Below are positions 45,449 to 53,743 of a stretch of DNA of 64,000 nt, piece after piece (positions within the stretch are counted from its first letter, which is position 1; the number at the start of each line of letters is the position of its first letter). The stretch lies in assembly GCF_031760065.1 (NCBI RefSeq), contig NZ_CP134500.1, positions 310,001-374,000 on the forward strand. Reading direction: 5' to 3'. This stretch comes from Streptomyces durocortorensis. Lineage in GTDB: Bacteria; Actinomycetota; Actinomycetes; Streptomycetales; Streptomycetaceae. The notes under the pieces were generated by a model. That model made no database searches. It was not told where the DNA came from and saw nothing but the letters and a program-made list of their open reading frames with translations. A program made the translations under genes and the position numbers.

Positions 45449-46342
45449 ATGCCCGTGAACCAGGACGTCATCATCACCTGCGCCCTCACCGGAGCCGGTG
45501 ACACCGTCGGCCGAAGCCCCCATGTTCCGGTGACCCCCGAGCAGATCGCCGCGTCGGCGGTCGAGGCCGCCGGAGCCGGGGCGGCAGTGGTGCACATCCA
45601 TGTCCGTGAGCCGGAGACCGGCGCGCCCTCCCGCGACCCCCGCCTGTACCGCGAGGTCGTCGAGCGCATCCGGGAGAGCGGCACGGACGTCGTCATCAAC
45701 CTGACCGCCGGAATGGGCGGGGACCTGGTGATCGACCCGCAGGCCCCGCTCCGCCGGCTGCCGGGCACCGACCTGGTCGGCGGGCTGGAACGGCTGCCGC
45801 ACGTCGAGGAGTTGCTGCCCGACATCTGCACCCTGGACTGCGGTTCGCTCAACTTCGGCGACGGCAGCAACCTCTACGTCTCGACCCCCGACATGCTGCG
45901 CACCGGCGCGAAGCGCATCCGGGAACTCGGGGTCCGGCCCGAGCTGGAGATCTTCGACACCGGGCAGCTGTGGTTCGCCAAGCAGCTCCTCGCCGAGGGC
46001 CTGCTCGACGACCCCACGGTCTTCCAGCTCTGCATGGGCATCCCGTGGGGCGCGCCCGCCGACCCGGGCGTCCTCCAGTCGATGGTCAACATGCTGCCCA
46101 CCGGCGCCCAGTGGGCGAGCTTCGCCCTCGGCCGGATGCAGATGCCGTGGGTCGCGCAGTCGATCCTGCTCGGCGGACACGTCCGGGTCGGCCTGGAGGA
46201 CAACCTCTACCTGGGCAAGGGCGTCAAGGCCACCAACGCCCAGCTGGTGGAGCGCGCCGTACGGATCACCGAGTCCCTCGGCTCCCGGGTCGCCACGCCC
46301 GACGAGGCCCGCAAGAAGCTCGGCCTGCGCCCGCGCACCTGA
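45449..46342 (+). CDS. BKACE-family 3-dehydrocarnitine cleavage enzyme
   Basis: 297 residues of the beta-keto acid cleavage (BKACE, former DUF849) family. TIM-barrel motifs are visible: [12 protein letters not shown] near the start, [10 protein letters not shown] with metal-binding His residues, [10 protein letters not shown], and the C-terminal [28 protein letters not shown] typical of the family. With acetyl-CoA it would split 3-dehydrocarnitine to acetoacetate and betainyl-CoA. The substrate is supported by the neighbouring L-carnitine dehydrogenase and betainyl-CoA thioesterase-like genes. ATG 45449 follows GAGAGGAG by about eleven bases. A pyrimidine-rich tract separates it from the next gene. 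Confidence 0.9.
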   Translation: MPVNQDVIITCALTGAGDTVGRSPHVPVTPEQIAASAVEAAGAGAAVVHIHVREPETGAPSRDPRLYREVVERIRESGTDVVINLTAGMGGDLVIDPQAPLRRLPGTDLVGGLERLPHVEELLPDICTLDCGSLNFGDGSNLYVSTPDMLRTGAKRIRELGVRPELEIFDTGQLWFAKQLLAEGLLDDPTVFQLCMGIPWGAPADPGVLQSMVNMLPTGAQWASFALGRMQMPWVAQSILLGGHVRVGLEDNLYLGKGVKATNAQLVERAVRITESLGSRVATPDEARKKLGLRPRT

Positions 46343-46344
46343 CG

Positions 46345-46446
46345 CTCCTCCCTCCCCCCATCTTCCTTCCCCTCTCCTCCCCTCCCCCCCCTTTTCCCGC
46401 CTCGCCCGCCTCTCCCACCTCTCCCGTCTCTTCCCCCCCACCTCGT
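46345..46446 (+). other. Polypyrimidine tract between carnitine genes
   Basis: About 100 bases after the BKACE stop are nearly all C and T on the plus strand; the first 54 bases (46345-46398) contain a single purine. This homopyrimidine strand can form H-DNA/triplex and stalls polymerases. It contains no ORF, and the dehydrogenase ribosome site TGGAG follows at 46449. Confidence 0.85.
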
Positions 46447-46461
46447 TCTGGAGTGCCGTCC

Positions 46462-47463
46462 GTGTCTGTCACCCCCTCGGCCGCCGTGCCCGCCCCCGCC
46501 CCCTGCGCCCCGGAGGACGTACGCCGTGTCGCGTGCATCGGGGCCGGGGTGATCGGCGGTGGCTGGGCCGCCCATTTCCTCGCCCGCGGTTACGACGTCA
46601 CCGCCTGGGACCCGGCACCCGACGCGGCGGCCCGGCTGCGCCGCCTGATCGCCGCCGCATGGCCCGCGCTGGAGCAGCTCGGCCTGGCCGAGGGTGCGTC
46701 GCCGGACCGGCTGACCGTTGCCGCGACACTCGAAGAGGCCGTCGCCGAGGCCCAGTTCGTCCAGGAGAGCGCCCCGGAGAAGCTGGACCTCAAGCGCGAC
46801 CTGCTGGCCCGGCTGGACGCCGCCGCACCCGCCGGTACGGTGATCGCCTCGTCCACCTCCGGCTACCCGATGACGGACATGCAGACCGAGGCCGCCACCC
46901 CCGGACGGCTCGTCGTCGGGCACCCCTTCAACCCGCCCTACCTCATCCCCCTGGTCGAGGTCGTCGGCGGCGAACGGACCGCTCCCGCGGCGGTGGAGTG
47001 GGCTTCGCGCTTCTACGAGGCCGCGGGCAAGTCCGTCATCACCATGGACCGCGAGGTGCCGGGCTTCATCGCCAACCGGCTCCAGGAAGCCCTGTGGCGG
47101 GAGGCCCTGCACATGGTCGCGAACGGTGAGGCGTCCGTGGCGGAGATAGACGCGTCGATCACCGAGGGACCGGGGCTGCGCTGGGCGGTGATGGGCCCGA
47201 TGCTGACGTTCGCCCTCGCGGGCGGCGAGGGAGGCATGGCCCATATGCTCGACCACTTCGGTCCCTCACTGAAGTCACCCTGGACCCGGCTCGAAGCCCC
47301 CGAACTGGACCGCACCCTGTACGACGCGGTGGTCGCGGGCTGCGAGGAGGCGGCCGACGGCCGGAGCATCGCGGACCTGGTGGCAGAGCGCGACCGGGGC
47401 GTGATCGACGTCCTGCGCGCGACCGGCCGCCTGCCCCGGTCGGCCGAGGAGGCCACCCGATGA
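46462..47463 (+). CDS. L-carnitine dehydrogenase (3-hydroxyacyl-CoA dehydrogenase family)
   Basis: 333 residues with an N-terminal Rossmann fold (VACIGAGVIGGGWAAHFLARGYDVTAWD), conserved ASSTSGYPMTDMQ (substrate-binding Ser region), GHPFNPPYLIPLVEVVGG with catalytic His, and a helical C-terminal domain (GFIANRLQEALWREALHMV). Together with the BKACE gene it fits L-carnitine dehydrogenase, oxidising carnitine to 3-dehydrocarnitine with NAD+. GTG 46462 has TGGAG eight bases upstream; GTG 46453 is also in frame but overlaps that site. It is coupled to the thioesterase by an ATGA overlap. Confidence 0.9.
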   Translation: MSVTPSAAVPAPAPCAPEDVRRVACIGAGVIGGGWAAHFLARGYDVTAWDPAPDAAARLRRLIAAAWPALEQLGLAEGASPDRLTVAATLEEAVAEAQFVQESAPEKLDLKRDLLARLDAAAPAGTVIASSTSGYPMTDMQTEAATPGRLVVGHPFNPPYLIPLVEVVGGERTAPAAVEWASRFYEAAGKSVITMDREVPGFIANRLQEALWREALHMVANGEASVAEIDASITEGPGLRWAVMGPMLTFALAGGEGGMAHMLDHFGPSLKSPWTRLEAPELDRTLYDAVVAGCEEAADGRSIADLVAERDRGVIDVLRATGRLPRSAEEATR

Positions 47464-48020
47464 ACGAGCAGCAGACTCCCGCGGCGACAGAGGAGACAGC
47501 GGTGGCGGAGGAGACGACCGTGATCGGGGACGCCGCAGAACTCCCCCTGGTCCGCCGGACCGTGCGGCCCGAGTGGATCGACTACAACGGCCATATGAGC
47601 GAGGCGTTCTACGTCCTGGTCTTCGGGCACGCCACCGACGCCATGATGATCGAGACCGGCCTGCACGCCGGATACCGCGAGAGCACCGGCTGCTCGCTCT
47701 ACACCGTCGAGTCCCACATCCGCTACCTCCGCGACGTGGCCGAGGGCGCTCATCTGGCCATCCGCACGCGCTTGTTGGGGACGGACGCGAAGAAGGTGCG
47801 CCTCTGCCACGAGCTGTACGCGCTCGGCTCGCCCGACGCCGTACCGGAACCGGACGCCGCCCCGGTCGCGACGAGCGAGCTGCTCGCGCTCCACGTGGAC
47901 CAACAGGCGGGCCGCACCACGCCGTTCCCCGAAGCCGTCCGGGCACGGCTGGCCGGGCTCACCGAACCGGCCCCCGCGTGGGCGGGCCGCTCCATCGCCG
48001 AGGTGCCGACGCCCCGCTGA
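47460..48020 (+). CDS. Hotdog-fold acyl-CoA thioesterase, betainyl-CoA type
   Basis: 186 residues with a 4HBT hotdog fold: the WIDYNGHMSEAFYVLVFGHATDAMM motif, ESHIRYLRDVAEGAHLAIRTRLLG and a C-terminal strand ELYALG. An N-terminal 30-residue Glu/Thr-rich segment precedes the domain. As the last gene of the carnitine operon it should release glycine betaine from betainyl-CoA, completing carnitine to betaine conversion. It overlaps the dehydrogenase stop by four bases and is followed by a hairpin pair before cbiZ. Confidence 0.87.
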   Translation: MNEQQTPAATEETAVAEETTVIGDAAELPLVRRTVRPEWIDYNGHMSEAFYVLVFGHATDAMMIETGLHAGYRESTGCSLYTVESHIRYLRDVAEGAHLAIRTRLLGTDAKKVRLCHELYALGSPDAVPEPDAAPVATSELLALHVDQQAGRTTPFPEAVRARLAGLTEPAPAWAGRSIAEVPTPR

Positions 48021-48124
48021 GCCGGGACGGAACCCGCCGCACGATCCAGCACGGCGCGGACATCGTGGTCCACTTCGGGTCTCAGGCGGCCGAAGGCGAC
48101 CGCGCACCACCCGCAGGGCTCTCT

Positions 48125-48176
48125 GTACCACGCGGTGGTACGGCATCCGGTCACGGTGAACCGACCCCGTTCACCG
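48125..48176. terminator. Paired hairpins between carnitine operon and cbiZ
   Basis: GTACCAC-GCG-GTGGTAC (48125-48141) and CGGTGAAC/GTTCACCG (48154-48161 and 48169-48176) sit between convergent genes; the second overlaps the cbiZ stop. They are likely terminators for both strands. Confidence 0.6.
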
Positions 48177-48818
48177 CGCCGGGCGGGCGCCTGCCAGTAC
48201 GGCGGTGTGCACGGCCCGGGCGATCCGCGCGCCCCAGGCGGAGCGGGGTCCGGCGAAGGGTTCGCCGCCGGCCGGGCCCGGTTCCGGGGCGGCGACGCAC
48301 ACGGCGTCCGTGGGGGTTCCGGAGCAGTCGAGTCCGGCGTCCAGGAGCGCCTGGACCTTGGCTTCGGTGGCGGTGGCGACGGCGTTGACGAGGGCGGCGT
48401 CGGACAGGGCGACGGGAACGGTGACGACGATGTTGACCGTGCCGGGCCCGTGTGGTGACCCCGTGCCCTCGTCCGGGGCCGCCGCCCACCCCCGTACGCC
48501 GAGGCCCGCTGTGACGGTCGCGGTGACGCCGCCGTCGTGCCCGGTGGTGTACGCGGCGACCTCGGCCGCGGTCATCAGCCCGGCGCCGGGGCCGGTGAGC
48601 CCCTCCGCCGCGGCGATCTCGGCGAGGTGGCGGTCCGGGTCGAGGCGGGGGTAGCCGCCGGGGACCTGGACGTTGATGATCCAGGCGCGGGGGCCGATGC
48701 CGCCGCCGAGGACCGCGCTGCTGCACACCCGGACACCGGGGCCCAGCCGCCAGAGGAGGTGGTGGAGGCGCTGCCCGTCCTCGTGCCGTTCGCGCAGTTC
48801 CCCGCGTTGCGCGGGCAA
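48171..48818 (-). CDS. cbiZ: Adenosylcobinamide amidohydrolase CbiZ
   Basis: 215 residues matching CbiZ: RVCSSAVLGGGIGPRAWIINVQVP, LTGPGAGLMTAAEVAAY, GTVNIVVTVPVALSDAALVNAVATATEAKVQAL, and CSGTPTDAVCVA with an FAGPRSAWGARIARAVH tail. CbiZ hydrolyses salvaged pseudo-B12 or adenosylcobinamide to the precursor cobyric acid. The nearest in-frame upstream stop leaves only a TTG start (48818), with weak ribosome site. It lies 3.5 kb from a B12-type transporter under a cobalamin riboswitch, on the same strand. Confidence 0.85.
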   Translation of the reverse strand: MPAQRGELRERHEDGQRLHHLLWRLGPGVRVCSSAVLGGGIGPRAWIINVQVPGGYPRLDPDRHLAEIAAAEGLTGPGAGLMTAAEVAAYTTGHDGGVTATVTAGLGVRGWAAAPDEGTGSPHGPGTVNIVVTVPVALSDAALVNAVATATEAKVQALLDAGLDCSGTPTDAVCVAAPEPGPAGGEPFAGPRSAWGARIARAVHTAVLAGARPAR

Positions 48819-49206
48819 CTGGACGCCTACGGAACGGATGGCGCACTCCTGGTGGCTCGGCGGGTCGGCTGTGGGCTTCCCTGAGGTCGCCGTGACCCCC
48901 TGATCCTATGCGGGGACCCCCTGATCCCATGCGGGCACCCGCAGACCTCGTGCGGGCGGCGCCGCTCCCGCACGGACACCGCACCCTCACCCGTTCGGCC
49001 TAATCCGGGTCGGGGCCGCACCGCCCCGCCGTACCGCGCCCGGCGCCGCTCGCCGGGCCTCCGGGAGCCCGCCCCGGGAGCCCCCGTGGGCGCGGCCCGG
49101 GCGGGCGGGCGGTTGCAGCGTCCATGCGGGTGAGGCGCGATGGAAGCCGGACGCGCCACATCTGGTGGAGCCACCCACAGGGCGTGCCCGAGAGGAGGAA
49201 TCGGTT
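48819..49206. other. Gene-free region before the PRC-barrel gene
   Basis: Two exact-spaced copies of a 21-bp unit (CCCCCTGATCC-T/C-ATGCGGG at 48896-48914 and 48917-48935) lie next to an 8-bp inverted repeat (CGTGCGGG 48949-48956 with 48967-48974). No cobalamin riboswitch features were found before cbiZ. The 3' part holds the promoter and ribosome site (AGGAGG) for the next gene. Confidence 0.5.
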
Positions 49207-50298
49207 ATGGGAGCCGCTGACGGTTTCACGGATTCCGGAGAGCTCGACGGTCTGACCGTGTACGACGACAAGGGCGAGAAGGTCGGCAGCGTGGGCCGGG
49301 TGTACGTCGACGACGCCACCGGCAAGCCCGACTGGGTGACGGTCAAGACCGGCCTGTTCGGCATGAAGGAGAGCTTCGTACCGCTCGCCGGAGCCCGTCG
49401 AGTGGGCTCCGACCTGCATGTCGCGCATCCGAAGGAGAGCGTCAAGGACGCGCCTCGGGTGGACGCGGACGCGCATCTCTCCGTCGCCGAGGAGGAGGAG
49501 CTGTACCGGCACTACGGCCTGAACCGGAAGTCCGGCAATCTCGGGGAGGACCGGCCGACCGGCATGGACGCGCCGACCGTCGCCGGAACCGGGACGATGG
49601 GTGCGGCGGGTGCCGCGGGGACAGCCGGAGCTGCCGGTGGGGCCGCTGCGGGCATGACCCGTACGACGGGAACGGCAGGGACGCCGCCGGGCGCCAAGGC
49701 GACCGGGAAGGCCACGACGGTGGGGACGGGTGCCGGAGCGGCCGGTCCGGGCACGGCAGGAGGAACGGGCATGGCCGGGGCAGGCAGTGGTGGTACGGGC
49801 AGGCATCGCGACACGGACGCCGCCACCACGGCTCGCCCGCTGGCGGGTGCCGGAGCGGGCACGTCCCGGGCCGCCGACATGAGCGGCAAGGGGGAGATGA
49901 TCCGCTCCGAGGAGCAACTGCACGTCGGCACGGAGGAGTACGAGAGCGGCAAGGCACGGCTGCACAAGTACGTGGTGACCGAGGAGGTCACCCGGACCGT
50001 GCCCGTGTCCCACGAGGAGGTACGCGTGGTCCGCGAACCGCTCCAGCCCGGCCAGAAGACCACCGGCACCACGGACATCGGCGAGCAGGACGTCGAGGTC
50101 ACGCTGCACGCGGAGCGCGCCACCGTGCGCAAGGAGGCCGTGCCGGTGGAACGGGTACGACTGGAGACCGACCGGGTCACCGAGCAGAAGGAAGTCTCCG
50201 CCGAGGTCCGCAAGGAGAAGATCGACTACGCGGACGGCAAGGACATGGGCACCGGCAAGGACGCCGGTGGCGAGTTCGGCCAGGGGCGCCGCCGCTGA
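49207..50298 (+). CDS. PRC-barrel and DUF2382 stress protein
   Basis: 363 residues. An N-terminal PRC-barrel-like domain (LDGLTVYDDKGEKVGSVGRVYVD, residues 14-80) is joined by a Gly/Ala/Thr-rich low-complexity linker (about 120-230) to a C-terminal DUF2382 domain (SEEQLHVGTEEYESGKARLHKYVVTEEVTRTVPVSHEEVRVVREP; later VRKEAVPVERVRLETDRVTEQKEV). Such proteins are cytoplasmic and stress-induced in Actinobacteria and Deinococci, with unknown molecular function. ATG 49207 has AGGAGG about ten bases upstream. A strong bidirectional hairpin follows. Confidence 0.9.
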   Translation: MGAADGFTDSGELDGLTVYDDKGEKVGSVGRVYVDDATGKPDWVTVKTGLFGMKESFVPLAGARRVGSDLHVAHPKESVKDAPRVDADAHLSVAEEEELYRHYGLNRKSGNLGEDRPTGMDAPTVAGTGTMGAAGAAGTAGAAGGAAAGMTRTTGTAGTPPGAKATGKATTVGTGAGAAGPGTAGGTGMAGAGSGGTGRHRDTDAATTARPLAGAGAGTSRAADMSGKGEMIRSEEQLHVGTEEYESGKARLHKYVVTEEVTRTVPVSHEEVRVVREPLQPGQKTTGTTDIGEQDVEVTLHAERATVRKEAVPVERVRLETDRVTEQKEVSAEVRKEKIDYADGKDMGTGKDAGGEFGQGRRR

Positions 50299-50348
50299 CC
50301 GCGCAGCCATTTCACCGGTGGCCTGAACGGCCGCTCCCACGTCCTCGG

Positions 50349-50386
50349 CCGCCGGGCGGGCTCGTACCTCCGAGTCCGCCCGGCGG
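50349..50386. terminator. Bidirectional hairpin terminator
   Basis: CCGCCGGGCGG (50349-50359) pairs with 50376-50386, extended by the GGCTCG/CGAGTC inner bases. It lies between the convergent PRC-barrel and B12 ATPase genes. Confidence 0.85.
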
Positions 50387-50407
50387 GCTGTCCGCTGCCG
50401 TCCTCGG

Positions 50408-51199
50408 TCAGCGGCGCGGCAGGAACCGTACCGAGGGCCGCCCGTCCGGGCCGTCCGGGGTGACGACGGCGCGCACCCGGTAGACGTCCTCGATGAGTTC
50501 CTCGGTGAGCACCTCGGCCGGGGTGCCGCCCGCGACGACCCGGCCCGCCTTCATCACGGTGATCCGGTCGCAGAACATCGCGGCGAGGTTGAGATCGTGC
50601 AGGGCGATGACGCTGGTGACGGGGAGGGCGGCGACCAGGGCGAGCAGGTCCAGCTGGTGCTGGATGTCGAGGTGGTTGGTCGGTTCGTCCAGGAGGAGTT
50701 CGCGGGGCTGCTGGGCCAGGGCGCGGGCGATCTGGACGCGCTGGCGTTCGCCGCCGGACAGGGTGTGCCAGGACTGCCCGGACCGTTCGGCGAGGCCGGT
50801 GCGCCGCAGTGCGTCGGCGACGGCTTCCTCGTCGGTGCGGTCCGGGGCGGACCAGGCGCGCCGGTGCGGGATGCGGCCCAGGCGTACGACGTCCAGGACG
50901 CTCAGGTCGACCTGGGTGACCGCGTGCTGGTCGACCACGGCGATACGGCGGGCGACGGTACGGCGGCCGAGACCGGCGAGGGGATGGCCGTCCAGGGTGA
51001 CGACCCCGGTGGCCGGGGCGAGGAGGCCCGCGAGAATCCGCAGCAGGGTGGACTTGCCGGAGCCGTTGGGGCCGAGGAGCCCGACGGTGGCGCCGGGCGG
51101 CGGGGCGATGTCGACTCCGTCGAGGATGAGCCGCCCGCCCGCTCTCCTGCTGACCAGCTCGGCGCTCAGCCCGTGGGCGGGGGCGGCGGTGTGCGTCAT
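50408..51199 (-). CDS. Corrinoid (BtuD-like) ABC transporter ATPase
   Basis: 263 residues of the FecE/BtuD family: Walker A GPNGSGKST, Q-loop VVDQHAVTQVDLS, signature LSGGERQRVQIARAL, Walker B LLLDEPTNHLD, H-loop ALHDLNLA. It completes a three-gene FecBCD-type importer. The upstream cobalamin riboswitch and nearby CbiZ point to vitamin B12 or another corrinoid rather than iron, which the ATPase sequence alone cannot show. ATG 51199 overlaps the permease stop (ATGA), so coupled translation is expected. Confidence 0.88.
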   Translation of the reverse strand: MTHTAAPAHGLSAELVSRRAGGRLILDGVDIAPPPGATVGLLGPNGSGKSTLLRILAGLLAPATGVVTLDGHPLAGLGRRTVARRIAVVDQHAVTQVDLSVLDVVRLGRIPHRRAWSAPDRTDEEAVADALRRTGLAERSGQSWHTLSGGERQRVQIARALAQQPRELLLDEPTNHLDIQHQLDLLALVAALPVTSVIALHDLNLAAMFCDRITVMKAGRVVAGGTPAEVLTEELIEDVYRVRAVVTPDGPDGRPSVRFLPRR

Positions 51200-52287
51200 G
51201 TCGTTCTCCGGGTGCGGTAGAGGACGAGGACGAAGACCGGGACGCCGATCAGGGCGGTGACGACGCCGACCGGCACCTCCTGCGGGTCCAGGACGGTCCG
51301 GGCGAGGGTGTCGACCCACACCAGGAACACCGCTCCGGCGAGCGCGGTGACCGGGAGCAGTCGCCGGTGGCCCGAACCGGTCAGGGCACGGGCGGCGTGC
51401 GGCAGGACCAGGCCGACGAAGCCGATCGCCCCGGCCGCGCTGACGAGGGCGGCGGTGAGCAGGGCGGTGGTGCACAGCAGCACGATCCGGGTGCGGCCCA
51501 CGTCGACACCGAGCGCCGCGGCCGCGTCCTGCCCGAAGGCGAAGGCGTCGAGCGTACGGGCGTGAGCCAGGCAGACCACCAGGCAGACGGCGAGGACGGC
51601 GGAGCAGAACGCGACCTCGCTCCAGCCGACGCCGCCGAGCGAGCCGAGGAGCCAGAACAGCACCCCGCGGGTCTGCTCGGCGTCGGCGGAGGTCATCACG
51701 ACGAAGGAGGTGAGGGCGGAGAAGAGCTGCATCGCGGCGACGCCGGAGAGCACGACCCGGTCGGTGGTGCCGCCCAGGGTGTGGCTGAGCAGCAGCACCA
51801 GGGCGAAGGAGCAGATCGCCCCGACGAAGGCCCCGGCGGACAGGGACACCGCTCCCCCGCCGACGCCGAGCACCACGATCACGACCGCCCCGGTCGAGGC
51901 GCCGGAGGAGACGCCGAGGACGAACGGGTCGGCCAGCGGGTTGCGCAGCAGGGACTGCATCACCGTCCCGCACACCGCGAGCCCCGCGCCGCACACGGCG
52001 GCGAGCAGGGTCCGGGGCATCCGCAGGTTCCAGATGATGCCGTCCCTGATCGGGCTGAGCTCCGAGTCGCCGATCCCGAGGTGGGCGGCGACGGCCGACC
52101 AGACGTCGGGCACGGAGATCCGGGCGGGCCCGATGGTCACGGCGACCGCGACGGAGAGCAGCAGGAGCAGGAGGCCGCCGGCCCAGAGCAGCACGGCGAG
52201 CGGCCCGCAGCCGCGGGCCGGGCGGGGCCGGTCGGTGAGGGGCGGTGTGCCGGCCCGCTCCCCGGCCGTACGGCTGCCCGTACTCAA
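51196..52287 (-). CDS. Corrinoid (BtuC-like) ABC transporter permease
   Basis: 363 residues with an N-terminal cytoplasmic stretch then about nine to ten helices of the FecCD family: NLRMPRTLLAAVCGAGLAVCGTVMQSLLRNPLADPFVLGVSSGAS is the family hallmark, with the later FVGLVLPHAARALTG loop. It forms the channel for the substrate bound by the lipoprotein upstream. The TTG at 52287 overlaps the previous stop (TTGA), the usual coupling arrangement, so it is taken as the start. Confidence 0.9.
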   Translation of the reverse strand: MSTGSRTAGERAGTPPLTDRPRPARGCGPLAVLLWAGGLLLLLLSVAVAVTIGPARISVPDVWSAVAAHLGIGDSELSPIRDGIIWNLRMPRTLLAAVCGAGLAVCGTVMQSLLRNPLADPFVLGVSSGASTGAVVIVVLGVGGGAVSLSAGAFVGAICSFALVLLLSHTLGGTTDRVVLSGVAAMQLFSALTSFVVMTSADAEQTRGVLFWLLGSLGGVGWSEVAFCSAVLAVCLVVCLAHARTLDAFAFGQDAAAALGVDVGRTRIVLLCTTALLTAALVSAAGAIGFVGLVLPHAARALTGSGHRRLLPVTALAGAVFLVWVDTLARTVLDPQEVPVGVVTALIGVPVFVLVLYRTRRTT

Positions 52288-53330
52288 CCCGCGAGGCCGA
52301 AGTCGCGCAGTCCGGCCGCGACACGCTCCAGGCCCTCCACGGTGCGGATGGTCGGGTTCATCGCCTGGCCGCTGAGCAGCACGTAACGGCGGTTCTTGAC
52401 GGCGTCCATGGTCTTGGTGACCGGGTTGGACTCAAGGAACTCGATCTTCTTCTCGGCGCTCTCGGCGGTCTGCATCGTACGGCTCAGGTCGCCGATGACC
52501 AGGACGTCGGGGTTGCGGTCGGCGACGGTCTCCCAGCTGATCTGGGGCCATTCGTCGTGCGTGTCGTCGAAGACGTTCTTCGCGCCGAGTTCCTTGGTGA
52601 TGACTCCGGGGGCGCCGCAGCAGCCCGCGAGGTAGGGGGCCTTGGAGTCGGAGAACCAGTAGAGGAGTGACGCTTGGGAGGCGTCGATGCCCTCGGTGGC
52701 CTTCTCCACCCGCGCCTGGAGCTTCTTCACCAGGGCGTCACCACGCTCGGGTACCCCGAACACCTGGGCCAGTTCGCGGACTTCCGTGTAGACGCTGTCC
52801 ATGGTGAGGGGTGCGGTACGGGCTCCGTCGCCGCCGCCGCTGTTGTCCTTGCCGGTGCAGTCGGCGGGCGAGATGTAAGTGGGGACGCCGAGCTTCTCGA
52901 ACTGCTCGCGGGGGGCGACGCCGCCCTTGGCGAGGGTCGAGGCGAAGGAGGCGCTGAGGAAGTCGGGTTCTTTGTCGAGGACCCTCTCCGACGACGGCCG
53001 GTTCTCGGATATCCGCTCGACGCGCGCGTTGGCCTTCTCCAGGCCCTTCATGACCGGGTCGCTCCAGGTGGCGCTGCCCGCGAGGCGGTCGGCGAGGCCG
53101 AGCGAGAGGAGGATCTCCGTCGACCCCTGGTCGACCGAGACGGCGCGCTGCGGCGGGGCCTTGACCGTGACGGTGCGCCCGCAGTTCTTGAGGGTGACCG
53201 GATAGCCGTCGGCCTTGCCGCCGCCGTCGGCGGCCTGGTCGGTGGTGGTGCCGCAGGCCGTCAGCAGGACGAGTCCCGCGGCGAACAGGGCAGCGGTGCG
53301 TATCGGGGCGGGCAGGGCCGTGGGCAGCAC
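52284..53330 (-). CDS. Corrinoid-binding (BtuF-like) lipoprotein
   Basis: 348 residues. A signal sequence runs to the lipobox LLTAC, then a two-lobe binding domain (RTVTVKAPPQRAVSVDQGSTEILLSLGLADRLAGSATWSDP; VPTYISPADC; APYLAGCCGAPGVITKELGAKNVFDD). The paired CC and further Cys residues are unusual but their role is unclear. GTG 53330 is chosen (AGGTCC about six bases upstream); a longer frame would run into the riboswitch. It is the first gene after the cobalamin riboswitch, so its transcription or translation should fall when B12 is plentiful. Confidence 0.87.
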   Translation of the reverse strand: MLPTALPAPIRTAALFAAGLVLLTACGTTTDQAADGGGKADGYPVTLKNCGRTVTVKAPPQRAVSVDQGSTEILLSLGLADRLAGSATWSDPVMKGLEKANARVERISENRPSSERVLDKEPDFLSASFASTLAKGGVAPREQFEKLGVPTYISPADCTGKDNSGGGDGARTAPLTMDSVYTEVRELAQVFGVPERGDALVKKLQARVEKATEGIDASQASLLYWFSDSKAPYLAGCCGAPGVITKELGAKNVFDDTHDEWPQISWETVADRNPDVLVIGDLSRTMQTAESAEKKIEFLESNPVTKTMDAVKNRRYVLLSGQAMNPTIRTVEGLERVAAGLRDFGLAG

Positions 53331-53400
53331 GAAAGGACCTCGGTGTCTCTGGGCCCAGCCGCGGAGCCCGTCGTACGGTTCCCGTGCCCCGGTGCGGGGC
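53331..53400 (-). other. Untranslated leader after the riboswitch
   Basis: This 70-base stretch between the riboswitch and the lipoprotein start is GC-rich (minus strand CGGCTGGGCCCAGAG, ending in CGAGGTCC) and would hold any expression platform. I see no clear terminator T-run, so translational control by hiding the ribosome site is more likely. Confidence 0.4.
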
Positions 53401-53575
53401 GCGGGCGCCAGCAGGTCTTCGGACTCGGGTTCGTCCGGGCGGGACGCCTTCCCGGAGCAGGTGAGTACTCCAGTGGCCGTGGCCCCGCCCGTCCCCCTCA
53501 CCGCTGCGCGTCAGTTCCGGTTTCGCACCGGATTCCCTGACCCCGTCGTTGGGGTTCGACTGGCCCCGGCAAGCT
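53401..53575 (-). ncRNA. Cobalamin riboswitch
   Basis: On the minus strand the conserved core reads GGGAATCCGGTG-CGAAACCGGAACTGACGCGCAGC (53537 down to 53500), followed by CCACTG and GGGAAGGC elements and the B12 box GAGTCCGAAGACCTGC (near 53423-53408). Order and spacing fit the Rfam cobalamin element. It lies immediately upstream of the btuF-like gene, which gives the corrinoid assignment for the operon. Confidence 0.92.
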
Positions 53576-53695
53576 ATCACGCGCCTTCGCACGGAATCAG
53601 AGGCGGTGAGGGTGCGCTGCGGACGACGTCCGGGAAGGCGGCCGGACGGGCCGTGCGGCGCGGGATCGTCCCGCCGCACCGGCCCGCCGGCTTCC

Positions 53696-53743
53696 GTTAC
53701 GGCGTTACGGCGCTACGGCGTTACGGCGTTACGGCGTTACGGC
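53696..53743. repeat. Six tandem copies of GTTACGGC at a ketosynthase 3' end
   Basis: Five copies of the octamer GTTACGGC and one variant (GCTACGGC, 53712-53719) follow each other without gaps. The TAA stop of the ketosynthase gene (53737-53739) lies inside the repeat, so slippage gain or loss leaves coding mostly unchanged but alters the 3' flank. Confidence 0.9.

Noticed and set aside
50408..53330. Iron-siderophore uptake operon as the function of the second FecBCD-like set
   Set aside because: No iron box is seen before it, and a cobalamin riboswitch is, so a corrinoid role is better supported.
53331..53501. N-terminal extension of the B12-binding lipoprotein (start near 53501)
   Set aside because: The extension is encoded by the riboswitch sequence and would put the signal peptide in the protein interior; GTG 53330 has the signal sequence at the right place.
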